Shown piece by piece: positions 13,701-27,502 of a stretch of DNA of 64,000 bases (within the stretch, counting starts at the first letter, position 1; the number at the start of each line of letters is the position of its first letter). The DNA is from Bathymodiolus brooksi (taxonomy: Eukaryota > Mollusca > Bivalvia > Mytilida > Modiolidae). The notes under the pieces were generated by a model. That model did not search any database and was not told the DNA's origin. It was given only the letters and a program-made list of their open reading frames with translations. Position numbers and translations under genes: made by a program. The DNA lies in NCBI GenBank assembly GCA_963680875.1, contig OY804589.1, forward strand, positions 17,690,413 to 17,754,412. The letters run 5' to 3'.

Positions 13701-16700
13701 GATAGTGTGGGTATCTCTACGTTTGTCCCTCAATCTAGTCAAACTTAATACCAGGATAATGTGGGTATCTCTATGCTTGTCCCTCAATCTAGTCAAACTT
13801 AATACCAGGATAGTGTGGGTATCTCTACGCTTGTCCTTCAATCTAGTCAAACTTAATACCAGGATAGTGTGGGTATCTCTGCGCTTGTCCCTAAATCTAG
13901 TCAAACTTAATACCGGGATAGTGTGGGTATCTCTACGATTGTCCTTCAACCTAGTCAAACTTAATACCAGGATAGTGTGGGTATCTGTACGTTTGTCCCT
14001 AAATCTAGTCAAACTTAATACCGGGATAGTGGGGTATCTCTACGCTTGTCCCTAAATCTAGTCAAACTTAATACCGGGATAGTGTGGGTATCTCTACGCC
14101 TGCCTCTCAATCTAGTCAAACTTAATTCCAGGAGAGTGTGGGTATCTCTACGCTTGTCCCTCAATCTAGTTAAACTAAATACTAGGATAGTGTGGGTATC
14201 TCTACGCTTGTCCTTCAATCTAGTCAAACCTAATACCAGGATAGTGCAGGTGTCTCTACGCTTGTCCCTCAATCTAGTTAAACTAAACACCAGGATAATG
14301 TGGGTATCTCTACGCTTGTCCCTAAATCTAGTCAAACTTAATACCAAGATAGTGTGAGTATCTTTACGCTTGTCCCTCAATCTAGTCAAACTTAATACCA
14401 GGATAGTGCGGGTATATCTACGCTTGTCCTTCAATCTAGTCAAACCTATTACCAGGATAGTGCGGGTATCTCTACGCTTGTCCCTCAATCTAGTCAAACT
14501 TAATATCAGGATAGTGTGGGTATCTCTACGCTTGTCCCTAAATCTATTCAAACTAAATACCAGGATGGTGTGGGTATCTCTACGCTTGTCCCTAAATCTA
14601 GTCAAACTTAATACCAGGATAGTGTGGGTATCTCTACGTCTGTCCCTCAATCTAGTCAAACTTAATACCAGGATAGTGTGGGTATCTCTATGCTTGTCCC
14701 TCAATCTAGTGAAAATTAATACCAGGATAGTGCAGGTATCTCTACGCTTGTCCTTCAATCTAGTCAAACTTAATACCAGGATAGTGCGGGTATCTCTACG
14801 CTTGTCCCTCAATCTAGTCAAACTTAATACCAGGATAGTGTGGGTATCTCTACGCTTGTCCCTAAATCTAGTCAAACGAAATACCAGGATAGTGCGGGTA
14901 TCTCTACGCTTGTCCCTCAATCTAGTCAAACTAAATACCGGGATAGTGTGGGTATCTCTACGCTTGTCCTTCAATCTAGTCAAACCTAATACCAGTATAG
15001 TGTGGGTATCTCTACGCTTGTCCCTCAATCTAGTCAAACTAAATACCAGGATAGTGTGGGTATCTCTACGCTTGTCCCTAAATCTAGTCAAACTTAATAC
15101 CAAGATAGTGTGAGTATCTCTACGCTTGTCCCTCAATCTAGCCAAACTTAATACCAGGATAGTGCGGGTATCTCTACGCTTGTCCTTCAATCTAGTCAAA
15201 CCTTATACCAGGATCGTGCGGGTATCTCTACGCTTGTCCCTCAATCTAGTCAAACTTAATACCGTGATACTGTGGGTATCTCTACGCTTGTCCCTAAATC
15301 TATTCAAACTAAATACCAGGATAGTGTGAGTATCTCTACGCTTGTCCCTCAATCTAGTCAAACTTAATACCAGGATAGTGCGGGTATCTCTACGCTTGTC
15401 CTTCAATCTAGTCAAACCTAATACCAGGATAGTGTGGGTATCTCTACGCTTGTCCCTAAATCTATTCAAACTAAATACCAGGATAGTGTGGGTATCTCTA
15501 CGCTTGTCCCTCAATCTAGTCAAACTTAATACAAGGATAGTGCGGGTATCTCATGGCTTGTCCTTCAATCTAGTCAAACCTAATACCAGGATAGTGCGGT
15601 ATCTCTACGCTTGTCCCTCAATCTAGTCAAACTTAATACCAGGATAGTGTGGGTATCTCTACGTTTGTCTCTCAATCTAGTCAAACTTAATACCAGGATA
15701 GTGCGGGTATCTCTACGCTTGTCCTTCAAACTAGTCAAACTTAATACCAGGACAGTGCGGGTATCGCTACGCTTGTCCCTCAATCTAGTCAAACTAAATA
15801 CCAGGATAGTGTGGGTATCTCTACGCTTGTCCCTCAATCTAGTCAAACTTAATACCAGGATAGTGCGGGTGTCTGTGCGCTTGTCCCTCAATCTAGTCAA
15901 ACTTAATTCCAGGATATTGCGGGTATCTCTACGCTTGTCCCTCAATCTAGTCAAACTAAATACCAGGATAGTGTGGGTATCTCTATGCTTGTCCCTCAAT
16001 CTAGCCAAACTTAATACCAGGATAGTGCGGGTATCTCTACGCTTGTCCTTCAATCTAGTCAAACCTAATACCAGGATAGTGCGGTTATCTCTACGCTTGT
16101 CCCTCAATCTAATCAAACTTAATACTAGGATAGTGTGGGTATCTCTACGTTTGTCCCTCAATCTAGTCAAACTTAATACCAGGATAGTGTTGGTATCTCT
16201 ATGCTTGTCCCTCAATCTAGTCAAACGTAATACCAGGATAGTGTGGGTATCTCTACGCTTGTCCTTCAAACTAGTCAAACTTAATACCAGGACAGTGTGG
16301 GTATCTCTACGCTTGTCCCTCAATCTAGTCAAACTTAATACCAAGATAGTGTGAGTATCTCGACGCTTGTCCCTCAATCTAGCCAATATTTAATACCAGG
16401 ATAGTGCGGGTATCTCTACGCTTGTCCTTCAATCTAGTCAAACCTAATACCTGGATAGTGCGGGTATCTCTACGTTTGTCCCTCAATCTAGTCAAACTTA
16501 ATACCAGGATAGTGTGGGTATCTCTACGCTTGTCCCTAAATCTATTCAAACTAAATACCAGGATAGTGTGGGTATCTCTACGCTTGTCCCTCAATCTAGT
16601 CAAACTTAATACCAAGAAAGTGCGGGTATCTCTACGCTTGTTCTTCAATCTAGTCAAACCTAATACCAGGATAGTGCGGGTATCTCTACGCTTGTCCCTC

Positions 16701-19700
16701 AATCTAGTCAAACTTAATACCAGGATAGTGTGGGTATCTCTACGTTTGTCACTCAATCTAGTCAAACTTAATACCAGGATAATGTGGGTATCTCTATGCT
16801 TGTCCTTCAATCTAGTCAAACTTAATACCAGGATAGTGTGGGTATCTCTACGCTTGTCCTTCAATCTAGTCAAACTTAATACCAGGACAGTGCGGGTATC
16901 TCTACGCTTGTCCCTCAATCTAGTCAAACTAAATACCAGGATAGTGTGGGTATCTCTACGCTTGTCCCTAAATCTAGTCAAACTTAATACCAGGATAGTG
17001 CGGGTATCTGTACGCTTGTCCCTCAATCTAGTCAAACTTAATTCCAGGATATTGCGGGTATCTCTACGCTTGTCCCTCAATCTAGTCAAACTAAATACCA
17101 GGATAGTGTGGGTATCTCTATGCTTGTCCCTCAATATAGCCAAACTTAATACCAGGATAGTGCGGGTATCTCTACGCTTGTCCTTCAATCTAGTCAAACC
17201 TAATACCAGGATAGTGCGGTTATCTCTACGCTTGTCCCTCAATCTAATCAAACTTAATACTAGGATAGTGTGGGTATCTCTACGTTTGTCCCTCAATCTA
17301 GTCAAACTTAATACCAGGATAGTGTTGGTATCTCTATGTTTGTCCCTCAATCTAGTCAAACTTAATACCAGGATATTGTGGGTATCTCTACGCTTGTCCT
17401 TCAAACTAGTCAAACTTAATACCAGGACAGTGTGGGTATCTCTACGCTTGTCCCTCAATCTAGTCAAACTTAATACCAAGATAGTGTGAGTATCTCGACG
17501 CTTGTCCCTCAATCTAGCCAATATTTAATACCAAGATAGTGTGAGTATCTCTACGCTTGTCCCTCAATCTAGCCAAACTTAATACCAGGATAGTGCGGGT
17601 ATCTCTACGCTTGTCCTTCAATCTAGTCAAACCTTATACCAGGATCGTGCGGGTATCTCTACGCTTGTCCCTCAATCTAGTCAAACTTAATACCGTGATA
17701 GTGTGGGTATCTCTACGCTTGTCCCTAAATCTATTCAAACTAAATACCAGGATAGTGTGAGTATGTCTACGCTTGTCCCTCAATCTAGTCAAACTTAATA
17801 CCAGGATAGTGCGGGTATCTCTACGCTTGTCCTTCAATCTAGTCAAACCTAATACCAGGATAGTGTGGGTATCTCTACGCTTGTCCCTAAATCTATTCAA
17901 ACTAAATACCAGGATAGTGTGGGTATCTCTACGCTTGTCCCTCAATCTAGTCAAACTTAATACAAGGATAGTGCGGGTATCTCATGGCTTGTCCTTCAAT
18001 CTAGTTAAACCTAATACCAGGATAGTGCGGTATCTCTACGCTTGTCCCTCAATCTAGTCAAACTTAATACCAGGATAGTGTGGGTATCTCTACGTTTGTC
18101 CCTCAATCTAGTCAAACTTAATACCAGGATAGTGCGGGTATCTCTACGCTTGTCCTTCAAACTAGTCAAACTTAATACCAGGACAGTGCGGGTATCGCTA
18201 CGCTTGTCCCTCAATCTAGTCAAACTAAATACCAGGATAGTGTGGGTATCTCTACGCTTGTCCCTCAATCTAGTCAAACTTAATACCAGGATAGTGCGGG
18301 TGTCTGTGCGCTTGTCCCTCAATCTAGTCAAACTTAATTCCAGGATATTGCGGGTATCTCTACGCTTGTCCCTCAATCTAGTCAAACTAAATACCAGGAT
18401 AGTGTGGGTATCTCTATGCTTGTCCCTCAATCTAGCCAAACTTAATACCAGGATAGTGCGGGTATCTCTACGCTTGTCCTTCAATCTAGTCAAACCTAAT
18501 ACCAGGATAGTGTGGGTATCTCTATGCTTGTCCCTCAATCTAGTGAAAATTAATACCAGGATAGTGCGGGTATCTCTACGTTTGTCCTTCAATCTAGTCA
18601 AACTTAATACCAGGACAGTGCGGGTATCTCTACGCTTGTCCCTCAATCTAGTCAAACTTTTTACCAGGATAGTGCGGGTATCTCTACGCTTGTCCTTCAA
18701 TCTAGTCAAACTTAATACCAGGATAGTGCGGGTATCTCTACGCTTGTCCCTCAATCTAGTCAAACTTAATACCAGGATAGTGTGGGTATCTCTACGCTTG
18801 TCCCTAAATCTAGTCAAACGAAATACCAGGATAGTGCGGGTATCTCTACGCTTGTCCCTCAATCTAGTCAAACTAAATACCGGGATAGTGTGGGTATCTC
18901 TACGCTTGTCCTTCAATCTAGTCAAACCTAATACCAGTATAGTGTGGGTATCTCTACGCTTGTCCCTCAATCTAGTCAAACTAAATACCAGGATAGTGTG
19001 GGTATCTCTACGCTTGTCCCTAAATCTAGTCAAACTTAATACCAAGATAGTGTGAGTATCTCTACGCTTGTCCCTCAATCTAGCCAAACTTAATACCAGG
19101 ATAGTGCGGGTATCTCTACGCTTGTCCTTCAATCTAGTCAAACCTTATACCAGGATCGTGCGGGTATCTCTACGCTTGTCCCTCAATCTAGTCAAACTTA
19201 ATACCGTGATAGTGTGGGTATCTCTACGCTTGTCCCTAAATCTATTCAAACTAAATACCAGGATAGTGTGAGTATCTCTACGCTTGTCCCTCAATCTAGT
19301 CAAACTTAATACCAGGATAGTGCGGGTATCTCTACGCTTGTCCTTCAATCTAGTCAAACCTAATACCAGGATAGTGTGGGTATCTCTACGCTTGTCCCTA
19401 AATCTATTCAAACTAAATACCAGGATAGTGTGGGTATCTCTACGCTTGTCCCTCAATCTAGTCAAACTTAATACAAGGATAGTGCGGGTATCTCATGGCT
19501 TGTCCTTCAATCTAGTCAAACCTAATACCAGGATAGTGCGGTATCTCTACGCTTGTCCCTCAATCTAGTCAAACTTAATACCAGGATAGTGTGGGTAACT
19601 CTACGTTTGTCCCTCAATCTAGTCAAACTTAATACCAGGATAGTGCGGGTATCTCTACGCTTGTCCTTCAAACTAGTCAAACTTAATACCAGGACAGTGC

Positions 19701-22700
19701 GGGTATCGCTACGCTTGTCCCTCAATCTAGTCAAACTAAATACCAGGATAGTGTGGGTATCTCTACGCTTGTCCCTCAATCTAGTCAAACTTAATTCCAG
19801 GATATTGCGGGTATCTCTACGGTTGTCCCTCAATCTAGTCAAACTAAATACCAGGATAGTGTGGGTATCTCTATGCTTGTCCCTCAATCTAGCCAAACTT
19901 AATACCAGGATAGTGCGGGTATCTCTACGCTTGTCCTTCAATCTAGTCAAACCTAATACCAGGATAGTGCGGTTATCTCTACGCTTGTCCCTCAATCTAA
20001 TCAAACTTAATACTAGGATAGTGTGGGTATCTCTACGTTTGTCCCTCAATCTAGTCAAACTTAATACCAGGATAGTGTTGGTATCTCTATGCTTGTCCCT
20101 CAATCTAGTCAAACTTAATACCAGGATAGTGTGGGTATCTCTACGCTTGTCCTTCAAACTAGTCAAACTTAATACCAGGACAGTGTGGGTATCTCTACGC
20201 TTGTCCCTCAATCTAGTCAAACTTAATACCAAGATAGTGTGAGTATCTCGACGCTTGTCCCTCAATCTAGCCAATATTTAATACCAGGATAGTGCGGGTA
20301 TCTCTACGCTTGTCCTTCAATCTAGTCAAACCTAATACCTGGATAGTGCGGGTATCTCTACGTTTGTCCCTCAATCTAGTCAAACTTAATACCAGGATAG
20401 TGTGGGTATCTCTACGCTTGTCCCTAAATCTATTCAAACTAAATACCAGGATAGTGTGGGTATCTCTACGCTTGTCCCTCAATCTAGTCAAACTTAATAC
20501 CAAGAAAGTGCGGGTATCTCTACGCTTGTTCTTCAATCTAGTCAAACCTAATACCAGGATAGTGCGGGTATCTCTACGCTTGTCCCTCAATCTAGTCAAA
20601 CTTAATACCAGGATAGTGTGGGTATCTCTACGTTTGTCCCTCAATCTAGTCAAACTTAATACCAGGATAATGTGGGTATCTCTATGCTTGTCCTTCAATC
20701 TAGTCAAACTTAATACCAGGATAGTGTGGGTATCTCTACGCTTGTCCTTCAATCTAGTCAAACTTAATACCAGGACAGTGCGGGTATCTCTACGCTTGTC
20801 CCTCAATCTAGTCAAACTAAATACCAGGATAGTGTGGGTATCTCTACGCTTGTCCCTAAATCTAGTCAAACTTAATACCAGGATAGTGCGGGTATCTGTA
20901 CGCTTGTCCCTCAATCTAGTCAAACTTAATACCAAGATAGTGTGAGTATCTCGACGCTTGTCCCTCAATCTAGCCAATATTTAATACCAAGATAGTGTGA
21001 GTATCTCTACGCTTGTCCCTCAATCTAGCCAAACTTAATACCAGGATAGTGCGGGTATCTCTACGCTTGTCCTTCAATCTAGTCAAACCTTATACCAGGA
21101 TCGTGCGGGTATCTCTACGCTTGTCCCTCAATCTAGTCAAACTTAATACCAAGATAGTGTGAGTATCTCGACGCTTGTCCCTCAATCTAGCCAATATTTA
21201 ATACCAAGATAGTGTGAGTATCTCTACGCTTGTCCCTCAATCTAGCCAAACTTAATACCAGGATAGTGCGGGTATCTCTACGCTTGTCCTTCAATCTAGT
21301 CAAACCTTATACCAGGATCGTGCGGGTATCTCTACGCTTGTCCCTCAATCTAGTCAAACTTAATACCGTGATAGTGTGGGTATCTCTACGCTTGCCCCTA
21401 AATCTATTCAAACTAAATACCAGGATAGTGTGAGTATGTCTACGCTTGTCCCTCAATCTAGTCAAACTTAATACCAGGATAGTGCGGGTATCTCTACGCT
21501 TGTCCTTCAATCTAGTCAAACCTAATACCAGGATAGTGTGGGTATCTCTACGCTTGTCCCTAAATCTATTCAAACTAAATACCAGGATAGTGTGGGTATC
21601 TCTACGCTTGTCCCTCAATCTAGTCAAACTTAATACAAGGATAGTGCGGGTATCTCATGGCTTGTCCTTCAATCTAGTCAAACCTAATACCAGGATAGTG
21701 CGGTATCTCTACGCTTGTCCCTCAATCTAGTCAAACTTAATACCAGGATAGTGTGGGTATCTCTACGTTTGTCCCTCAATCTAGTCAAACTTAATACCAG
21801 GATAGTGCGGGTATCTCTACGCTTGTCCTTCAAACTAGTCAAACTTAATACCAGGACAGTGCGGGTATCGCTACGCTTGTCCCTCAATCTAGTCAAACTA
21901 AATACCAGGATAGTGTGGGTATCTCTACGCTTGTCCCTCAATCTAGTCAAACTTAATACCAGGATAGTGCGGGTGTCTGTGCGCTTGTCCCTCAATCTAG
22001 TCAAACTTAATTCCAGGATATTGCGGGTATCTCTACGCTTGTCCCTCAATCTAGTCAAACTAAATACCAGGATAGTGTGGGTATCTCTATGCTTGTCCCT
22101 CAATCTAGCCAAACTTAATACCAGGATAGTGCGGGTATCTCTACGCTTGTCCTTCAATCTAGTCAAACCTAATACCAGGATAGTGCGGTTATCTCTACGC
22201 TTGTCCCTCAATCTAATCAAACTTAATACTAGGATAGTGTGGGTATCTCTACGTTTGTCCCTCAATCTAGTCAAACTTAATACCAGGATAGTGTTGGTAT
22301 CTCTATGCTTGTCCCTCAATCTAGTCAAACTTAATACCAGGATAGTGTGGGTATCTCTACGCTTGTCCTTCAAACTAGTCAAACTTAATACCAGGACAGT
22401 GTGGGTATCTCTACGCTTGTCCCTCAATCTAGTCAAACTTAATACCAAGATAGTGTGAGTATCTCGACGCTTGTCCCTCAATCTAGCCAATATTTAATAC
22501 CAGGATAGAGCGGGTATCTCTACGCTTGTCCTTCAATCTAGTCAAACCTAATACCTGGATAGTGCGGGTATCTCTACGTTTGTCCCTCAATCTAGTCAAA
22601 CTTAATACCAGGATAGTGTGGGTATCTCTACGCTTGTCCCTAAATCTATTCAAACTAAATACCAGGATAGTGTGGGTATCTCTACGCTTGTCCCTCAATC

Positions 22701-25019
22701 TAGTCAAACTTTATACCAAGAAAGTGCGGGTATCTCTACGCTTGTTCTTCAATCTAGTCAAACCTAATACCAGGATAGTGCGGGTATCTCTACGCTTGTC
22801 CCTCAATCTAGTCAAACTTAATACCAGGATAGTGTGGGTATCTCTACGTTTGTCCCTCAATCTAGTCAAACTTAATACCAGGATAATGTGGGTATCTCTA
22901 TGCTTGTCCCTCAATCTAGTCAAACTTAATACCAGGATAGTGTGGGTATCTCTACGCTTGTCCTTCAATCTAGTCAAACTTAATACCAGGACAGTGCGGG
23001 TATCTCTACGCTTGTCCCTCAATCTAGTCAAACTAAATACCAGGATAGTGTGGGTATCTCTACGCTTGTCCCTAAATCTAGTCAAACTTAATACCAGGAT
23101 AGTGCGGGTATCTGTACGCTTGTCCCTCAATCTAGTCAAACTTAATTCCAGGATATTGCGGGTATCTCTACGCTTGTCCCTCAATCTAGTCAAACTAAAT
23201 ACCAGGATAGTGTGGGTATCTCTATGCTTGTCCCTCAATCTAGCCAAACTTAATACCAGGATAGTGCGGGTATCTCTACGCTTGTCCTTCAATCTAGTCA
23301 AACCTAATACCAGGATAGTGCGGTTATCTCTACGCTTGTCCCTCAATCTAATCAAACTTAATACTAGGATAGTGTGGGTATCTCTACGTTTGTCCCTCAA
23401 TCTAGTCAAACTTAATACCAGGATAGTGTTGGTATCTCTATGCTTGTCCCTCAATCTAGTCAAACTTAATACCAGGATAGTGTGGGTATCTCTACGCTTG
23501 TCCTTCAAACTAGTCAAACTTAATACCAGGACAGTGTGGGTATCTCTACGCTTCTCCCTCAATCTAGTCAAACTTAATACCAAGATAGTGTGAGTATCTC
23601 GACGCTTGTCCCTCAATCTAGCCAATATTTAATACCAGGATAGTGCGGGTATCTCTACGCTTGTCCTTCAATCTAGTCAAACCTAATACCTGGATAGTGC
23701 GGGTATCTCTACGTTTGTCCCTCAATCTAGTCAAACTTAATACCAGGATAGTGTGGGTATCTCTACGCTTGTCCCTAAATCTATTCAAACTAAATACCAG
23801 GATAGTGTGGGTATCTCTACGCTTGTCCCTCAATCTAGTCAAACTTAATACCAAGAAAGTGCGGGTATCTCTACGCTTGTTCTTCAATCTAGTCAAACCT
23901 AATACCAGGATAGTGCGGGTATCTCTACGCTTGTCCCTCAATCTAGTCAAACTTAATACCAGGATAGTGTGGGTATCTCTACGTTTGTCCCTCAATCTAG
24001 TCAAACTTAATACCAGGATAATGTGGGTATCTCTATGCTTGTCCCTCAATCTAGTCAAACTTAATACCAGGATAGTGTGGGTATCTCTACGCTTGTCCTT
24101 CAATCTAGTCAAACTTAATACCAGGACAGTGCGGGTATCTCTACGCTTGTCCCTCAATCTAGTCAAACTAAATACCAGGATAGTGTGGGTATCTCTACGC
24201 TTGTCCCTAAATCTAGTCAAACTTAATACCAGGATAGTGCGGGTATCTGTACGCTTGTCCCTCAATCTAGTCAAACTTAATACCAGGATAGTGCGGGTAT
24301 CTCTACGCTTGTCCCTCAATCTAGTCAAACTAAATACCAGGATAGTGTGGGTATCTCTACGCTTGTCCCTCAATCTAGTCAAACTTAATACCATGATAGT
24401 GTGTGTATCTCTACGCTTGTCCCACAATCTAATCAAACTTAATACCAGGATAGTGCGGGTATCTCTACGCTTGTCCCTCAATCTAGTCAAACTAAATACC
24501 AGGACAGTGTGGGTATATCTACGCTTGTCCCTCAATCTAGTCAAACCTAATACCAGGATAGTGCGGGTATCTCAACGCTTGTCCCTCAACATAGTCAAAC
24601 TTAATACCAGGATAGTGCGGGTATCTCTACGCTTGTCCCTCAATCTAGTCAAACTAAATACCAGGATAGTGTGGGTATCTCTACGCTTGTCCCTCAATCT
24701 AGTCAAACTTAATACCAGGATAGTGTGGGTATCTCTATGCTTGTCCCTCAATTTAGTCAAACTTAATACCAGGATAGTGTGGTTATCCCTACGCTTGCCC
24801 CTCAATCTAGTCAAAGTTAATACCAGGATAGTAGGGGTATTTCTACATTTGTCCCTCGATCTAGTCAAACTTAATACCAGGATAGTGTGGGTATCTCTAC
24901 GCTGGTCCCTCAAACTTTGGTTAAATATAATACCGGGATAGTGTGGGTATCTACGCTGGTCCCTTAAACTTTGAGTAAATTTAATACCTGGATAGTGTGG
25001 ATATCTCTACGCTACTCCA
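7780..25019. repeat. 54-bp satellite array
   Basis: Roughly 319 head-to-tail copies of a 54-bp unit containing CTTGTCCCTCAATCTAGTC and ACCAGGATAGTG followed by GGGTATCTCTACG. Main subtypes differ together at several sites: CTTCAATCTAGTCAAACC, CTCAATCTAGTCAAACT and CTAAATCTATTCAAACT. Because 54 = 3 x 18, one frame on each strand stays open for hundreds of codons (18-residue repeats: SLNLVKLNTRIVWVSLRL forward, TRLRDKRRDTHTILVLSL reverse). The frames break only at single-base indels, lack a consistent start, and overlap each other, so they are read as non-coding satellite. Divergence rises sharply in the last few units (24780-25019). Confidence 0.97.
8845..17916. repeat. 4536-bp higher-order repeat (84 x 54 bp) in the satellite
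   Basis: Landmarks recur at exactly 4536 bp: 9479 to 14015, 10590 to 15126, 11044 to 15580, 11843 to 16379 and 13021 to 17557. The two blocks differ by only a few substitutions. Later blocks are shortened versions: 16379 to 20267 is 3888 bp (72 units) and 15126 to 19068 is 3942 bp (73 units), as expected from unequal exchange in whole 54-bp steps. Confidence 0.92.
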
Positions 25020-25057
25020 CTTAAACCACATATTACGATGCAATTAGAATCTGTAAA

Positions 25058-27482
25058 CATGGAAAAAAGTGTGAGACAAACAAGAGCGTGTATAGCAACT
25101 CAGATATATACCCCATCAAAACCTCAACAAGTTATACAAAATTAAAGGTTACATGTAAGGAAAGCAGCGGAAACACATATTGATACCACCTCTAGACCAC
25201 ATGATTGTAAAATTGATTTTAAGCATGAGAATATTATTATAGCATTCAGTGCAGGAGCTCTCTTGTTATTTATGGACTGCTTCAACAACCACTTTAACAC
25301 TAGCCCACAGTTAAAACTAGTACATACAAACAAGTTTGATGAATCTCAGGAAAAATTAGTAGAAAGATCTATATCAATGGAACTAGCCTCTAAGCCTAGG
25401 CAACAATTGTATAGAATAAACATATATCATACAACATGCAAGATCGAAGTAAATGGGCGTCACATGTACCAGTTTTTAGATGAATTGAAAGTAATAGGAG
25501 AAGCCATGAAGGACATCCCAAACTTAAAACAGATGAATGATGTCATAAGAAACAAATGCCAAGAGTTCTTAAGCAAACAGAATGTACAAACAGCAGAAAC
25601 AATACTCCCACAACCAGCAAATGAAGCAAAGGCCATACTCAATGTCTGAAATGTAAAAAACAATGCTTAACCAGTTGCATCTTTTGTACCGCAGGAAAGC
25701 ACTGGATACATTTTCATTGTGATAAACTCAAAAAAGATGAGATAGCACAAGCTATAGCTAGCCCAGTAGATAAGCCAAACTTATGTAAGATTTGTGGACA
25801 AAATCAAAGTAGAACTCCTAACAACAACAATACCCTACAAACTAACAGTATATTAGGAAACAGAAATATTCTAGCTATTACACATCCTTATTCATCAGTC
25901 TAAGATAAACCAATTCATAATAGCAACAATGCCACAATAGCTATCTTAGATGAAGGAATAGATCAGAGAGGAAATGAGGACAATGTAAATGACACAAACA
26001 ACACTGTCAACAAAGTTGTGCCCATTGTGCAACAGTCAAATGCTTGCACATCTGCCAATGTCAATAACTCAAGAGAGGTTATAACCATAGATCAAAATGC
26101 ACTGACCCCACAACAAATGGGACAATGGAAGACCCAAGAAGCACTGTTAATCCTTCTAACGACACAGAATACTCAAATAAAGAACATAGACACAAGGAAA
26201 TTAAACTAAAAAAGAAGGAAGACGAACTTAAGAAATCTAAAGCCGAAATAGAGGACTGCTCAACAGACAACTATAGACTAAAATCTTACTCCCTGAAGTT
26301 GGAAGCACAAGCAAAAGAGCTTGAAAACTCAAATAGAATACTGAGAATGATAGTAGTAGGAGGTGATGATGCAGTCTACCACAACAAGGTAAATACGAAT
26401 GATAATGTGCATACCGTACCGCATTATGGATCATGACGTGAATGAAAATGTACATTATGTACAATAAAGGCAGCAAAATAGCAGCATCCAATACCCAAAT
26501 AACTCTTTGAATGAAATGAACCATCTCACAAATACAGCAGAGGTAGGATTGTTAAAGGAGCGAATATCCCATCTGGAAGAAACAAGGCTGTTATATAGAC
26601 GTATAAATGACTTGGAAGTTAATGTGATTCATCAGAACATAGATAACCTAAAAAGAACAGTAAATAACATGAATCACATTACACAGAATCATGCTCCGGT
26701 TACCCAGCCATTTGTACCTCAACCAGTCCAGCCAGTGTACCAACAAGGACAAAACTATTATCCGCAAGCATATAGCTACACTCATATGGCCACCTATATC
26801 AGACCACCATCCCCGGCATACTACAGACCTCCAATTCATCCAACACATCCAGCAGCATAATATGCAAATTTTGGTGATGGTCACATAGTACAAGGAGTGA
26901 GAACAAACATAAACAACACTGTGATAGGTCAATGGTCACCAATAAATCACCAGCAGGGTGCTACAGCCTCACACAATAACCAACAACAACATAAAGCAAG
27001 GGTTGAATTACATAAATTGGAACCAACAGGAATGAATCACACAAGAGAGGACAAAACACCAGAAATACAAGGAGTCAATTGTAATAAGATTGAGGATAAA
27101 TCAAGCTCAAACTTACCCCATACTTATCCGGGGAACACGAATATTCAAGAAATGGCTAGATATAGTGTCACTGATAGTAATAACGATCAACTATACAAAA
27201 AACCTGAATGCCACGAGGAGAAAGGCAAAATTAATGCTCACTTGGAACAAGACAAGTTAACAGGAGCCACACATGCCTAAATTGGGACATGAAGATGTAA
27301 ATATACAGAATACTAACATTTTAGATCTTAACCAAGTAAGAGGCGAGAGAGAAAATGAAATATTAGAGTCTAGGCAGTACAAGGATAGGGAACAGCAATT
27401 ACCAGATAGTAACGGTGCAGCAGAAAAAAATACAGAAAGCTATTGTTTAGACCAGGCCAGTCATCTAATGGAAAGGGGATAG
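25058..27482 (+). pseudogene. LINE ORF1, frameshifted
   Basis: Putative nucleic-acid-binding ORF1 protein. From the ATG at 25058 the frame meets a TAA near 25147, then reads on to 25649 through a segment with RINIYHTTCKIEVNG, a type of sequence I associate with bivalve retroelement ORF1 proteins. After a shift, a PHD-like finger follows (25643-25903), with a stop at 25901. The same frame continues to 26209 as a hydrophilic linker. Another shift leads to a Lys/Glu-rich coiled coil (26125-26436), a second coiled coil with a Pro/Tyr/Gln-rich tail (26507-26860), and Asn/Gln-rich hydrophilic sequence to 27482. At least four lesions disrupt it. Assignment as ORF1 rests mainly on its position ahead of the endonuclease and on the finger plus coiled-coil design. 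Confidence 0.75.
25643..25903 (+). other. PHD-like zinc finger segment of LINE ORF1
   Basis: The frame starting at TGT 25643 encodes CLKCKKQCLTSCIFC, then GKHWIHFHC, then CKIC about 30 residues later. The pattern C-x2-C, C-x2-C, W-x-H-x2-C, C-x2-C matches the C4HC3 layout of PHD fingers, although the first spacing (7 residues) is shorter than usual. PHD fingers are known in ORF1 of some CR1-like LINEs. The ligands are intact, but the frame is offset from the N-terminal part, so the decay is by indel rather than loss of the finger itself. Confidence 0.65.
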
Positions 27483-27502
27483 TAAAGGGTGAACACAGCA
27501 AC

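Noticed and set aside
947..25019. Telomeric or subtelomeric repeat
   Set aside because: Neither the 23-bp nor the 54-bp unit contains the TTAGGG-type telomere repeat expected in molluscs, and ordinary sequence lies on both sides.
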